Assembly: GCA_964358175.1 (NCBI GenBank)
Contig: CAYHOI010000006.1
Location: forward strand, 1-39,859
Direction: 5' to 3'
Length of the DNA: 39,859 nt
Source: CAYHOI01 sp964358175
Lineage (GTDB): Bacteria > Margulisbacteria > Riflemargulisbacteria > GWF2-35-9
The stretch's first letter is position 1, and every line of letters starts with the position of its first letter. Shown here in pieces: positions 1-8,315 of this stretch. Position numbers and translations under genes: made by a program. The notes under the pieces were generated by a model. That model was given only the letters and a program-made list of their open reading frames with translations. It was not told the DNA's origin and did not search any database.

Positions 1-73
1 CGAGGACTTGGCCAATCAGGCAGACGGAATGAAGCAGCTGGTTCAATACTTCCAAGTTGACAAGGCGTGCTAA
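1..73 (+). CDS. Methyl-accepting chemotaxis protein, C-terminal fragment
   Basis: Only the last 23 codons are in the window (frame starting at base 2, stop TAA at 71-73). The residues read EDLANQADGMKQLVQYF and then a short tail, which matches the usual end of a chemoreceptor signalling domain, where a run like LAxQAxxMKxLVxxF closes the cytoplasmic coiled coil. The gene overlaps the start of cheR by 7 nt, and cheR and cheB follow, so the context supports a receptor that is the substrate of both enzymes. The ligand-binding part lies outside the window. The call rests on a short match plus context. Confidence 0.7.
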   Translation, partial: EDLANQADGMKQLVQYFQVDKAC

Positions 74-927
74 ATCGGTCCTTGCTGGGAGAACGTGAAT
101 TTGCGATTCTACGCGATTTGATTTACCAGGAGGCGGGTATCCATTTGTCGGACTCCAAGCGGGTCATGATGGAAGCACGGCTTCAACGGCGGCTCATCGA
201 CCTGAATCTGTCAGGATTCAAACAGTACGTCGATTATCTCCAATCCAATAAAGGACGGGAATCCGAACGGGTTCACTTTATCAATCGGATGACCACCAAC
301 AAAACCGATTTCTTTAGAGAACCGAAACACTTTGAATTTCTGACCCAAACCGCCCTGCCACGTATCAAGCAAAAACTCAGTCCAGACTCCAGCCAGCCTG
401 TTATGATCTGGAGTTCAGCCAGCTCAACTGGGGAAGAAGCCTATACCATAGGGATGATCCTCAGCGAGTACGTCCGGCTCAACCCCACTCTGACCGACAA
501 CTTTTATATCCTTGGCACGGACATCAGCACCAAGGCTCTCGGGGAAGCCCGCGAGGCCATCTATCCCGCCTCGCGTATCGAGGATATTCCTCCCGCGTTC
601 CGGTCACGTTATCTTCTCAGCAGCAAGGATCCTCACAAACAGACCGTTCGTATTTGCCCGACAATCCGGCAAAAGGTCGAATTTGAATCCTTCAACCTCG
701 TTACAGGGCAATTGGGTCCTCTCAAAAAGTTTGATATTATTTTCTGCCGAAATGTCCTCATCTATTTCGATTTGAAAACACGACATGCCGTGCTGAAAAA
801 CCTTTATCGGAGTCTTTTGCCTGGCGGGTACTTGCTCATCGGGCACTCGGAAACCCTGCATGACATTGATCTTCCCTATGTTAATGTTCAACCCACCATC
901 TATACCAAAAGAGGAGATATTGAATGA
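67..927 (+). CDS. cheR: CheR chemotaxis protein methyltransferase
   Basis: 286 aa, normal family length. It transfers methyl groups from S-adenosylmethionine to receptor glutamates, setting adaptation in chemotaxis. The N-terminal helical CheR domain (about 1-75, with the RLIDLNLSGFKQYVDYL segment) is followed by the SAM-binding fold: ASSTGEEAYTIGM at about 116-128 is the SAM-pocket motif, GTDIS at about 150 is the acidic loop and FCRNVLIYFD at about 228 is the typical CheR signature. The start is GTG at 67, inside the upstream receptor gene; no ATG is available nearby. Its TGA stop overlaps the cheB ATG (ATGA), so the pair is probably translationally coupled. No TPR domain is present. It works opposite CheB. 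Confidence 0.95.
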   Translation: MLNRSLLGEREFAILRDLIYQEAGIHLSDSKRVMMEARLQRRLIDLNLSGFKQYVDYLQSNKGRESERVHFINRMTTNKTDFFREPKHFEFLTQTALPRIKQKLSPDSSQPVMIWSSASSTGEEAYTIGMILSEYVRLNPTLTDNFYILGTDISTKALGEAREAIYPASRIEDIPPAFRSRYLLSSKDPHKQTVRICPTIRQKVEFESFNLVTGQLGPLKKFDIIFCRNVLIYFDLKTRHAVLKNLYRSLLPGGYLLIGHSETLHDIDLPYVNVQPTIYTKRGDIE

Positions 928-1985
928 AAAAAATTCAGGTAATGATTATTGACGACTCCGCCACCGTGCGGCAGGTTCTTACTCAAATTCTGGGTACAGA
1001 TCCCCAAATTGAGGTCATTGCAACCGCAATAGACCCCATCGTCGCGGCCAGCAAACTGCTTACCATCAAGCCTGACGTGATCATTCTGGATATTGAAATG
1101 CCCCGCATGGATGGACTGACCTTTCTCAAAAAACTCATGGCGCAACATCCGCTCCCCGTGATCATCTGCTCAACCCTCGCTCAGGCCGGGTCAGATTCCG
1201 CCATCACGGCGATGCGGTACGGTGCGGTTGATGTGATCTGTAAGCCGGCGGTCGGTACACGGCAGTTCTTTGAGGAATCCCGGATCCAAATCTGTGATGT
1301 TGTCAAAGCGGCTGTCTCGGCCAAAATACGTCAAATTCCTGACCGTGCCGATATCGCCCCTAAGTATTCGACAGACGTGGTTCTGGCTGCCAGAAAGCCT
1401 CAGAATATTTCTTTTCGAACAACTGAGAAGATCGTGGTCATCGGCGCGTCCACAGGTGGAACCGAGGCTCTTCGCGTCGTGCTGGAACATTTGCCAGCCG
1501 ATTGTCCGGGAGTGGTGATTGTTCAACACATGCCCGAGAAGTTCACGCTCGCGTTTGCAAATCATCTCAATGAGACCTTCCCGCACACCATCCGTGAAGC
1601 AAAAGACAACGATCCTGTTCTGCGGGGGCATATCCTCATCGCACCAGGCGGCAAACATCTTCTTCTGGAACGCTCGGCAGATCGCTATTATGTCACGGTC
1701 AAGGAAGGGGAACTGGTGAATCGTCATCGCCCTTCCATTGATGTCATGTTTCGGTCTGCCGCTCAGAATGCTGGAAAAAACGCCATTGCCGCGATCCTCA
1801 CCGGCATGGGGGATGATGGAGCAAAAGGTCTTCTCGAACTCAAAGAAGCTGGAGCGAAAACAATCGCTCAGGATGAGAAATCTTGCATCGTCTTCGGCAT
1901 GCCGAAGGAAGCGATCAAGCTGGGAGCCGCTGACCACATCGTTTCGTTAGAACTCATCGCGCAGAAGATCATGTCGCTGGTTTAA
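924..1985 (+). CDS. cheB: CheB protein-glutamate methylesterase / receiver
   Basis: 353 aa. A phosphorylation-activated enzyme that demethylates (and, in the family, deamidates) receptor glutamates. Residues 1-125 form a response-regulator receiver with the acidic pair D10/D11 and phospho-acceptor D56 in ILDIEMPRMDG. After a linker, the methylesterase domain runs from about 168 to the end, with the catalytic triad visible as S176 (GASTGG), H202 (VQHMP) and D298 (GMGDDG). GAGGAG lies 7 nt upstream of the ATG. No cheA or cheW is in the window, so the phosphate donor is elsewhere. Only 6 nt separate its stop from that of the converging queA, and no terminator hairpin is visible between them. Confidence 0.96.
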   Translation: MKKIQVMIIDDSATVRQVLTQILGTDPQIEVIATAIDPIVAASKLLTIKPDVIILDIEMPRMDGLTFLKKLMAQHPLPVIICSTLAQAGSDSAITAMRYGAVDVICKPAVGTRQFFEESRIQICDVVKAAVSAKIRQIPDRADIAPKYSTDVVLAARKPQNISFRTTEKIVVIGASTGGTEALRVVLEHLPADCPGVVIVQHMPEKFTLAFANHLNETFPHTIREAKDNDPVLRGHILIAPGGKHLLLERSADRYYVTVKEGELVNRHRPSIDVMFRSAAQNAGKNAIAAILTGMGDDGAKGLLELKEAGAKTIAQDEKSCIVFGMPKEAIKLGAADHIVSLELIAQKIMSLV

Positions 1986-1991
1986 GAGTTC

Positions 1992-3023
1992 TTAGCGAAT
2001 CAACATCGCATCCCCGAAGCTATAAAAGCGAAATTCATCTTCAATAGCTTTCTGATAGGCTTTTTGAATCAGTTCGGTTCCCGCAAAAGCACTTACCAAA
2101 ACCAGTAGCGATGATCTTGGTAGATGGAAATTCGTAATCAGCTGATCAACCACCTTAAACTTAAACCCTGGTGTGATAAAAAGGTCTAAACGTCCACTCC
2201 CTGCCTCAAGCCGACCCCGAGCATTCATCACGCCCTCCAGCACACGAACCACCGTCGTTCCCACTGCAGTCACCTTGTGTCCGCTACGATGCGTCTGATC
2301 AATCAGATCGACAGTCTCAGGCGGAAGATCATACCTCTCACTATGCATTTGATGCTTCGAAATATCTTCCACATCAATCGGCTTGAAAGTACCCATTCCT
2401 ACGTAAAGGGTCACTGAGGCAAGGCTCACCCCCTTCAACTTTAGGCACTTGAGAAGTTCTACGCTAAAATGTAGCCCTGCTGTCGGAGCGGCAACCGCCC
2501 CTGATTTCGCCGCATATACCGTTTGATATCGCTCTGCATAGTACTCTTGTTTTGCATCCTCATAGGCAATGTACGGTGGCAGTGGCAGACGACCACAACG
2601 ATCAATGTGGGTAGCCAATTCGCCGTTACACTCAAACCGAAGCAGCCGACGCCCACCCTCCAAATAGTCCTCAACTTGCCCGCTCAACTCATCATCGAAG
2701 AAAATCCGGTTTCCCAGATGAATACGCTTCCCAGGACGCACCATGACCTCCCAAACCAAACTGGATCGTTCCTCAAGCAGCAAAACTTCTACCTTTCCGC
2801 CGGTAGGTTTGTGCCCTGTGAGTCTCGCGGGTAACACCTTGGCATCATTCAGAACCAGCAAATCTCCAGGGTTCAACAGTTCTACGATTTGAGCAAATTT
2901 ACCCTCAAGAAGTGTGCTGTCAGTTCTGTTAACCAGCATGAGTCGAGACTCCTCGCGATTCTTGGTGGGTTCCTGGGCTATCCGCTTAGCATCCAGTTTA
3001 TAATCAAAGTCTGCTAACTGAAT
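1992..3023 (-). CDS. queA: QueA tRNA preQ1(34) S-adenosylmethionine ribosyltransferase-isomerase
   Basis: Queuosine pathway enzyme that moves the ribosyl part of SAM onto preQ1 in tRNA to give epoxyqueuosine. An open frame from the internal ATG at 2939 gives only 315 aa and lacks the family N-terminus. Reading upstream in frame gives QLADFDYKLDAKRIAQEP and NREESRLM, the classic QueA start region, but there is no ATG, GTG or TTG before an in-frame TGA. The best start is ATT at 3023-3021, which overlaps the kinase stop TAA as TAATT and gives 343 aa, the normal length. Other landmarks are NPGDLLVLNDAKVLPARL, PTAGLHF, GMGTFKP, HSERYDLP and TTVVRVLE. Identity is secure; the start codon is inferred. 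Confidence 0.93.
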   Translation of the reverse strand: MQLADFDYKLDAKRIAQEPTKNREESRLMLVNRTDSTLLEGKFAQIVELLNPGDLLVLNDAKVLPARLTGHKPTGGKVEVLLLEERSSLVWEVMVRPGKRIHLGNRIFFDDELSGQVEDYLEGGRRLLRFECNGELATHIDRCGRLPLPPYIAYEDAKQEYYAERYQTVYAAKSGAVAAPTAGLHFSVELLKCLKLKGVSLASVTLYVGMGTFKPIDVEDISKHQMHSERYDLPPETVDLIDQTHRSGHKVTAVGTTVVRVLEGVMNARGRLEAGSGRLDLFITPGFKFKVVDQLITNFHLPRSSLLVLVSAFAGTELIQKAYQKAIEDEFRFYSFGDAMLIR

Positions 3024-4918
3024 TATTTGAAGACTTTTCTGAGGATAATGGTAAAAGTCGCACCCTTCCCAAACACACTTTCAACCTGAAGGTCACTGTG
3101 GTGGAGTTCTAGAATCTTCTTCGCAATGGGAAGCCCCAATCCAGCCCCATCATATGCTTTAGAGGTAGAATTGTCGGCCTGACGAAACTTGTCAAAAATA
3201 ACGTCTAAATCCTCTTGCTTCATTCCTATTCCCGTATCCTTTACGACAATGCTTATCGCTTCCTCTGTAGCAGAAGCACTTACCGTGACCTTCCCTTTTT
3301 TGGTGAACTTGATTGCATTGCCAATCACGTTATTGAGCACACTGCAAATCTTCATCTCATCTGCTTTCATCCTATACCAGTCCTGGTTCACATCCTCATC
3401 GATCATCACATCCAATGCCAGCTTCTTCTGTTCTGCTTGAATTTTAATCTGCATAATCACTGACTCCAAGACATTCTTCAGGTTTATCTCCTCCAAATGC
3501 AGAGAAAGATGACCAGATTCAATTTCAGTCAGATTCAGGAGATCATTGATGATTTTGAGCAGGCTAAGGCTATTTTGCAAGGCTATCTGCAGAAAGTTTC
3601 TTTGCGTCATTGGCATATTCTGGTATGTCAAAACAACATCCAGATAACCGATGATACTGGTTAAAGGAGTCCTTAACTCATGAGAAATATTCTGCAGAAA
3701 CTGATCCTTCAGTAAATCCAATTTCTGTAGTTGTGTGTTTTTCTCTTCAAGTTGTTTATAGGCACCATTCAGTTTGCTTGTTTTTTCAGCAACAATGTTT
3801 TCAATATTCTCGATGTAATGTTTCAAATCCTCCTCTAATTGAATTTTTTGAGTAATGTCAAAGACAACCAGCAATCGTTCATTGCCCATTTTGTTCATAA
3901 AGCATTCATACTTATTTCCCTGCACATCTTCATCCTCGAACATGTAGGTCTCAAAAATTGAATCCACCACTTGCCTAGAATAAAATGCCTCCTTATCACG
4001 ATTCTTTCCTACAAAATTCAATTCATTACCGTTGGAAAACTTGCTAACCGCCCATCGGTTCTGATAAATAAGCTTTTGTCTCTCATCAAAAATAAGCACA
4101 CCAATCGCAGGGGTGTTAAGGATCGCTTCAAGTCGATTATTCTTCTCCTGCAAATGCTCGGTCAGAAATTTCAACTTTCCAACCATCCCATTAAATACGT
4201 CAGCAAGAGACTCAAACTCTACATTCGCTGTCACGCTGACACGTTCATCGAAGTCTCCATTTTCAACATGTTTGATCACCCTTTGAAATTCGCTCAGAGG
4301 CCTCGTCACATTCTTTTTAAAAAAGAGTAGCAACGTCCCAAACCCAACAGCAACGAAGACGCCAATGGTTCCAATATAATATAGTAACAAGTGCTCGTAA
4401 TTCTTAGTTCGTTGTTCAAAGATCAGATCCGAATCCTGATAAACTGTATCTGACAACTCATCGATAGACGAAATCATTTGGCTTTCAAGCGACTTCACCT
4501 TCTGGAGAATCTGCTGTTGCTCCTCTTGTAGCTCAGTTGAAAACAACCGATTACCAAGATCCCTGAGTTTACTGTAGTATCGATATTGCGTTGCCAATAT
4601 TCGCCTAACTGTTGAGGACTTTTGGGGACTTTTACTCAAAGTCTCAAACTGATTGGCAATAATATGGCTAAGGCGAAGGTACTTTTCCTCAAGCTTCGAA
4701 TCCTTGACCGTCCCATAATCATATAGAAGAGTAAATATCTGTGACAGTGCGCCTCTGTAATTGATTACATTTTTTGTGTTTGCTGAATAATACTCGATCC
4801 TCTTGTCAAATTCATGATCCTTCTGGATATTTACAAATAAATAGATGGCACTTGCTAAAAGAAGCAGAAAGAAGAAAAAGATGACAAGAGAAAATTTAAT
4901 TCGAAATGAATGTGGCAT
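3023..4918 (-). CDS. Membrane-bound sensor histidine kinase (HAMP-PAS-HisKA-HATPase)
   Basis: 631 aa. TM1 at about 10-30, an extracytoplasmic helical region 31-177, TM2 at about 178-200, HAMP 201-255, a PAS-like domain from about 262 to 355 (AILNTPAIGVLIFDERQKLI), a coiled coil 358-402, then the kinase core. The H-box is ISHELRTPL with H413, the N-box is NNVIGNAIKF near 535, G1 is DTGIGM near 562 and G2 is GAGLGLPIA near 592. It autophosphorylates on H413 and should pass phosphate to a response regulator, but none is adjacent, so it is an orphan here. AAGGATG is a usable ribosome site 5' of the ATG. The 73 nt gap from serA contains a TATAAT. The stop TAA overlaps the likely ATT start of queA. 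The signal sensed cannot be read from the sequence. Confidence 0.92.
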   Translation of the reverse strand: MPHSFRIKFSLVIFFFFLLLLASAIYLFVNIQKDHEFDKRIEYYSANTKNVINYRGALSQIFTLLYDYGTVKDSKLEEKYLRLSHIIANQFETLSKSPQKSSTVRRILATQYRYYSKLRDLGNRLFSTELQEEQQQILQKVKSLESQMISSIDELSDTVYQDSDLIFEQRTKNYEHLLLYYIGTIGVFVAVGFGTLLLFFKKNVTRPLSEFQRVIKHVENGDFDERVSVTANVEFESLADVFNGMVGKLKFLTEHLQEKNNRLEAILNTPAIGVLIFDERQKLIYQNRWAVSKFSNGNELNFVGKNRDKEAFYSRQVVDSIFETYMFEDEDVQGNKYECFMNKMGNERLLVVFDITQKIQLEEDLKHYIENIENIVAEKTSKLNGAYKQLEEKNTQLQKLDLLKDQFLQNISHELRTPLTSIIGYLDVVLTYQNMPMTQRNFLQIALQNSLSLLKIINDLLNLTEIESGHLSLHLEEINLKNVLESVIMQIKIQAEQKKLALDVMIDEDVNQDWYRMKADEMKICSVLNNVIGNAIKFTKKGKVTVSASATEEAISIVVKDTGIGMKQEDLDVIFDKFRQADNSTSKAYDGAGLGLPIAKKILELHHSDLQVESVFGKGATFTIILRKVFK

Positions 4919-4927
4919 GACATCCTT

Positions 4928-4949
4928 ATTATATGGAAAATAGGTTAAA
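4928..4949 (-). promoter_or_regulatory. Possible promoter for the histidine kinase gene
   Basis: A perfect TATAAT lies at 4933-4928, with TTGCAT 16 nt upstream (4955-4950 region), a poor -35 match. Only 9 nt separate the hexamer from the ATG, so a transcript would be leaderless or nearly so. It may instead be a coincidence in AT-rich sequence that also carries the AAGGATG ribosome site. Tentative. Confidence 0.3.
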
Positions 4950-4991
4950 ATGCAATGTCAGCAGAACAGAAACCCTGAGTCTTTAAGCGTC

Positions 4992-6575
4992 TTAAAAACG
5001 AACCAGTCTTATCTTTCCCCGAACCTCTGGTACAGTTTCAAGCTCCTTAATGACTTGAGCATCCACATTCTGATCAACACTGACCAGCATCACAGCATTG
5101 GCCCCCTTCTTCACTCGACCAACCTGCATGTTGGCAATATTAATATTATTCTGTCCAAGCACAGACCCTATTTTCCCGATAATCCCGGGGCAATCTTCAT
5201 TTGGAATGACCAACAATATACCCTCGGGTAAAACACTTACCTTCAATTGGTTAATCTGAACGATGGCTTCCCCGATATCCTCAAAAATAGTCCCTCCAAC
5301 CTCATGCTGAGAGGACTTTGTCTTTACCTTCACCACAATCAGATTTTTGTAATCATCCTCAATAGGCAATTTTGTCTCCTGTACGCGAATTCCCCGTTCT
5401 CTCGCAAGGATTTCAGCATTCACAAAGTTCACAGCACCTGGCTCCAAGTGTCCCAACAATCCCTTTAACACAGCGAGGTTCAATGGCGCGACATTCAGGC
5501 TGGTCAATTGACCATGGTATACCAGTTCAACCGTTTCAATAGGTTCATCTGCTAAAAGCTGTCCAACAAACAATCCTAACTTCTCAGCCAACACCATAAA
5601 GACTTTTACCGGCTCCAAAAGCTCTCTTCTGAGGGACGGTATGTTCACAGCTGCACTTGCTTCCCCTCCGCTAAGCACAGACTTAATCTGCTGAGCAACG
5701 TCTATCGCAACATTTTCCTGGGCTTCCATTGTTGAGGCCCCCAAGTGCGGCGTTGTAATGATATTTTTTGCACCAATGAGAGGATTATCCGGCAAAATTG
5801 GTTCAACTTCAAACACGTCAACCGCAGCACCCCGAACCTTCCCGCTTTCTAAAGCCGCACGCAAGTCCTTTTCAACAATAATTCCTCCACGTGCACAATT
5901 AACAATGTACACACCATCTTTCATCATCTCAATCTTATTTTTATCAATCAGATTCTGAGTTTCCTTTGTACGTGGTATATGAAATGTAATAAAATCGGCC
6001 CTCTTTAACAAATCATCTAAGTTCAATAACTGGATACCCAATTGTGAGGCATGTTCCTCGCTGACGTATGGATCATAGCCCACAATAGACATTCCAATCC
6101 CTTGGGCATAGCGCACGACACGTTTACCAATTTTACCCAAACCAACCACACCCAACGTTTTGCCAGCCAATTCAACGCCCGTAAACTGACTTCGATTCCA
6201 TTCACCCTTTTGAACGCTCACATGTGCCTTGGGTATGTTTCGAGCCATAGCCATCAGAAGCGCAAAAGTCTGCTCTGCAGCAGCAATCGTGTTCCCCTCA
6301 GGACTGTTACATACAATAATTCCCTTTTTTGTTGCACTAGCAACGTCAATGTTATCCACACCAACGCCTGCGCGCCCAATAATTTTAAGTTGATGAGCTG
6401 CTTCAATGATTCGGGTTGTTACTTTGGTTTCAGAACGGACGATAAGGGCTGAGTATTCACCAATAATATTTACGATTTCATCCTCGGTCAAACCTGTTTT
6501 GATGTCGACCGTAAAGTCCTTATCAATAACTTCAATCCCTTTATTTGAAAGTTTGTCGCTAACTAATATTTTCAT
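4992..6575 (-). CDS. serA: D-3-phosphoglycerate dehydrogenase
   Basis: 527 aa, the long (type I) form. It oxidises 3-phosphoglycerate to 3-phosphohydroxypyruvate with NAD, the first step of serine synthesis. The NAD-binding motif GLGKIGKRV is near 145. The dehydrogenase catalytic set is visible: ARGG (Arg, near 230), DVFEVEP (Glu, near 258) and TPHLGAST (His, near 277). An intervening allosteric-substrate-binding domain (about 320-450) is followed by a C-terminal ACT domain (LVIPNEDCPGIIGKIGSVLG), which in relatives binds serine for feedback control. Its ATG overlaps the rpsI stop by one base (TAATG), so it is coupled to ribosomal protein synthesis in this operon, an uncommon neighbour for rplM-rpsI. 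Confidence 0.96.
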   Translation of the reverse strand: MKILVSDKLSNKGIEVIDKDFTVDIKTGLTEDEIVNIIGEYSALIVRSETKVTTRIIEAAHQLKIIGRAGVGVDNIDVASATKKGIIVCNSPEGNTIAAAEQTFALLMAMARNIPKAHVSVQKGEWNRSQFTGVELAGKTLGVVGLGKIGKRVVRYAQGIGMSIVGYDPYVSEEHASQLGIQLLNLDDLLKRADFITFHIPRTKETQNLIDKNKIEMMKDGVYIVNCARGGIIVEKDLRAALESGKVRGAAVDVFEVEPILPDNPLIGAKNIITTPHLGASTMEAQENVAIDVAQQIKSVLSGGEASAAVNIPSLRRELLEPVKVFMVLAEKLGLFVGQLLADEPIETVELVYHGQLTSLNVAPLNLAVLKGLLGHLEPGAVNFVNAEILARERGIRVQETKLPIEDDYKNLIVVKVKTKSSQHEVGGTIFEDIGEAIVQINQLKVSVLPEGILLVIPNEDCPGIIGKIGSVLGQNNINIANMQVGRVKKGANAVMLVSVDQNVDAQVIKELETVPEVRGKIRLVRF

Positions 6576-6967
6576 TATCGTTTGCGATATTGGTGACCTG
6601 CACGAGCCTTCTTTTTGCCATACTTCTTTCGCTCAACAATACGAGTATCTCGGGAAAGAAGCCCCTCAGTCTTTAGAATTCGATGATACTCATCCGAAAT
6701 AAGATTTAGCACTTTCGAAATTCCGTACATCACGGCTTCTGCCTGACCAGTTTGCCCACCGCCACTTGCCTTTGCAATAACATCATATCGACTTTGTGTG
6801 TTTGTAAGCACTAACGGACGTCTCACTGAATTTTTCAACGAAAAAGGAATCAACATTTCTTCGATCTTGTGACCATTGACGGTAACTTGCCCTGTACCTG
6901 AAACCATCCATACCTTGGCTATAGCAGTTTTACGTTTTCCTGTCGCATAATAGCGTACTTTTTCCAT
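6575..6967 (-). CDS. rpsI: 30S ribosomal protein S9
   Basis: 130 aa, normal length. S9 sits in the 30S head and its C-terminal tail reaches the P-site tRNA. Visible hallmarks are YYATGKRKTAIAKVWM at the start, SGGGQTGQAEAVMYGI in the middle and the basic end KKYGKKKARAGHQYRKR, whose terminal KR is the tRNA-contacting residue pair. It lies 10 nt after rplM, the standard pairing, and ends on the serA start. Confidence 0.98.
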   Translation of the reverse strand: MEKVRYYATGKRKTAIAKVWMVSGTGQVTVNGHKIEEMLIPFSLKNSVRRPLVLTNTQSRYDVIAKASGGGQTGQAEAVMYGISKVLNLISDEYHRILKTEGLLSRDTRIVERKKYGKKKARAGHQYRKR

Positions 6968-6977
6968 ACCGATCTCC

Positions 6978-7421
6978 TTACTTTATCTCGACTAATTTTG
7001 GCTTTTGCGCTGTCTGATCATGGGTCTGCGCTGGGTAAAGAAACAATTTCTTCAACATTGCTCGACCCAATTTACCTTTCGGCATCATCCGCTTTACCGC
7101 TAGATAAATCAAACGATCCGGATGATTCTGTCGCATCTCTCCAGCAGTTACACTCTTGATGCCTCCTGGATAACCCGTATACCAATAATGTATCTTGTCT
7201 TTTTCTTTATTACCAGACAAACTTATCTTGCTTGCATTAATCACAACAACATAATCACCATTATCTACGCTCGGTTGAAACAACGTCTTATGCTTCCCAC
7301 GCAATAAATGTGCTATGCGAGAAGCAAAACGTCCCAGACACTGAGAAGACGCATCCACCAGCAACCACTCGCGTTGTACAGCTTCATTTTTAACATAGAT
7401 CGTATCAAATTTATTCCTCAT
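6978..7421 (-). CDS. rplM: 50S ribosomal protein L13
   Basis: 147 aa. Early-assembling 50S protein that binds 23S rRNA. Recognised by WLLVDASSQCLGRFAS, LLRGKHKT, NGDYVVVINA, YWYTGYPGG and the closing MMPKGKLGR. GAGG lies 10 nt before the ATG. The 82 nt gap upstream to truA contains half of a palindromic element and a TATAAT without a -35 partner. Pairs with rpsI as usual. Confidence 0.98.
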   Translation of the reverse strand: MRNKFDTIYVKNEAVQREWLLVDASSQCLGRFASRIAHLLRGKHKTLFQPSVDNGDYVVVINASKISLSGNKEKDKIHYWYTGYPGGIKSVTAGEMRQNHPDRLIYLAVKRMMPKGKLGRAMLKKLFLYPAQTHDQTAQKPKLVEIK

Positions 7422-7455
7422 AACACCACATCCTCACTTCTTCAATTATATGCTC

Positions 7456-7556
7456 TACTAAAATTGGTTTTCGGTTTTGCTTCGCCTCTCTCGCTTAGCA
7501 GGTCTAAGCTTCGCTCGTCTCAACTTCACCGAAAACCAATTCGTGACGAGTATACT
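7456..7556. repeat. Palindromic element overlapping the 3' end of truA
   Basis: Nested inverted repeats: a 13-bp perfect outer stem (ATTGGTTTTCGGT at 7463-7475 against ACCGAAAACCAAT at 7528-7540) and an inner hairpin GCTTAG (7493-7498)/CTAAGC (7504-7509). The truA stop codon sits in the inner hairpin, and the last roughly 13 codons of truA are made of element sequence. On the minus strand the left edge, GTATACT followed by TTGGTTTTCGGT, recurs at 39456-39485 upstream of hemG with 22 of 28 positions equal. It looks like a dispersed REP- or RPE-like unit. There is no T-run directly after either stem, so it is not a simple terminator. Confidence 0.75.
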
Positions 7557-8298
7557 CTACCTTACTCAAATAAAGAGCTTTCGCTGGCACCATCTTCCAA
7601 GCGTGTCGAGCACGGCCATTGATCACATCTTCATAATCCTCTACTGTCAACTTGCCAAAACCAACAGACAATAACAAACCAACAATTCGTCGCACCATAT
7701 GCTGCAAAAAACTATTTGCCTCAATCGTCATTCGAATAGCATGACCAGCATACCCCAAATAGTTGAAAGGTACTCTCTCGAAAACCACGCTATTGATGCA
7801 ACGTTCTGTTCGAACGTACTGTTTAGGTTGGTGACATAAATATTTACAGTCACGCCATCCAAGAAGCCTACAAGCAACTTCATTTAATAGGCTAATATCC
7901 AATTCTTCCACATGCAACATGTGTCGATCCAAAAAAACACTTGGAGCACCTTCGTACATCCAATACTCATATTGCCTGCTATGTGCACTCCGACGAGGAT
8001 CGAATCCCGATTCTACTTCCTGCGCACTTGTGACTCTCATTCCCGAAAGACACCTGTTCAGCACGATCCTCAGTTTATCAAGAGGTATTCGCCCTTCATC
8101 TGAAAAAACAATGATCTGAGACTTCGCATGAACGCCACGATCAGTTCTTCCCGCATATCGAATGAATACATTTTGTCTAAAAATCCTCGACAAAACATCC
8201 TCTAAGCACTGTTGTACCGTATTTTCGTTAGCCTTCTGTTTCTGAAAACCGTAAAAACCTACCCCATCATACTGGAGCGTGAGCTTAACCGTTCTCAC
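7504..8298 (-). CDS. truA: tRNA pseudouridine(38-40) synthase TruA
   Basis: 264 aa from the GTG at 8298; a TTG at 8310 would add four residues, but MRTVKLTLQYDGVGFYGFQ aligns with the usual family start. It converts U38-U40 of tRNA anticodon arms to pseudouridine. The catalytic aspartate is in AGRTDRGVHA (near residue 52). The family normally ends shortly after a GLYL-x-VxY segment; here ALYLSKVEY is followed by 15 extra residues ending in ETSEA, encoded by a palindromic element. The enzyme core is intact, so the tail is probably tolerated. It sits 17 nt after rplQ, a common position. Confidence 0.94.
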   Translation of the reverse strand: MRTVKLTLQYDGVGFYGFQKQKANENTVQQCLEDVLSRIFRQNVFIRYAGRTDRGVHAKSQIIVFSDEGRIPLDKLRIVLNRCLSGMRVTSAQEVESGFDPRRSAHSRQYEYWMYEGAPSVFLDRHMLHVEELDISLLNEVACRLLGWRDCKYLCHQPKQYVRTERCINSVVFERVPFNYLGYAGHAIRMTIEANSFLQHMVRRIVGLLLSVGFGKLTVEDYEDVINGRARHAWKMVPAKALYLSKVEYTRHELVFGEVETSEA

Positions 8299-8315
8299 AC
8301 ATGAACCCAAAACGC

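Noticed and set aside
1191..1937. 248-codon open frame antisense to cheB
   Set aside because: It mirrors cheB codon structure, has no recognisable domain, and the sense strand carries a complete CheB with its catalytic triad.
1992..2939. queA starting at the internal ATG 2939
   Set aside because: It would delete about 28 residues that are conserved in the QueA family and are plainly encoded just upstream in the same frame.
4975..4995. Short hairpin at the serA end as a terminator
   Set aside because: The stem (TTTAAG/CTTAAA) is only six weak pairs and lacks a clear T-run.
6051..6452. 133-codon plus-strand frame inside serA
   Set aside because: It is antisense to the NAD-binding part of a clear SerA and shows no motif or ribosome site.
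7445..7450. TATAAT upstream of rplM as a promoter
   Set aside because: The 17-nt-spaced upstream hexamer has almost no match to TTGACA; AT-rich chance or repeat edge is as likely.
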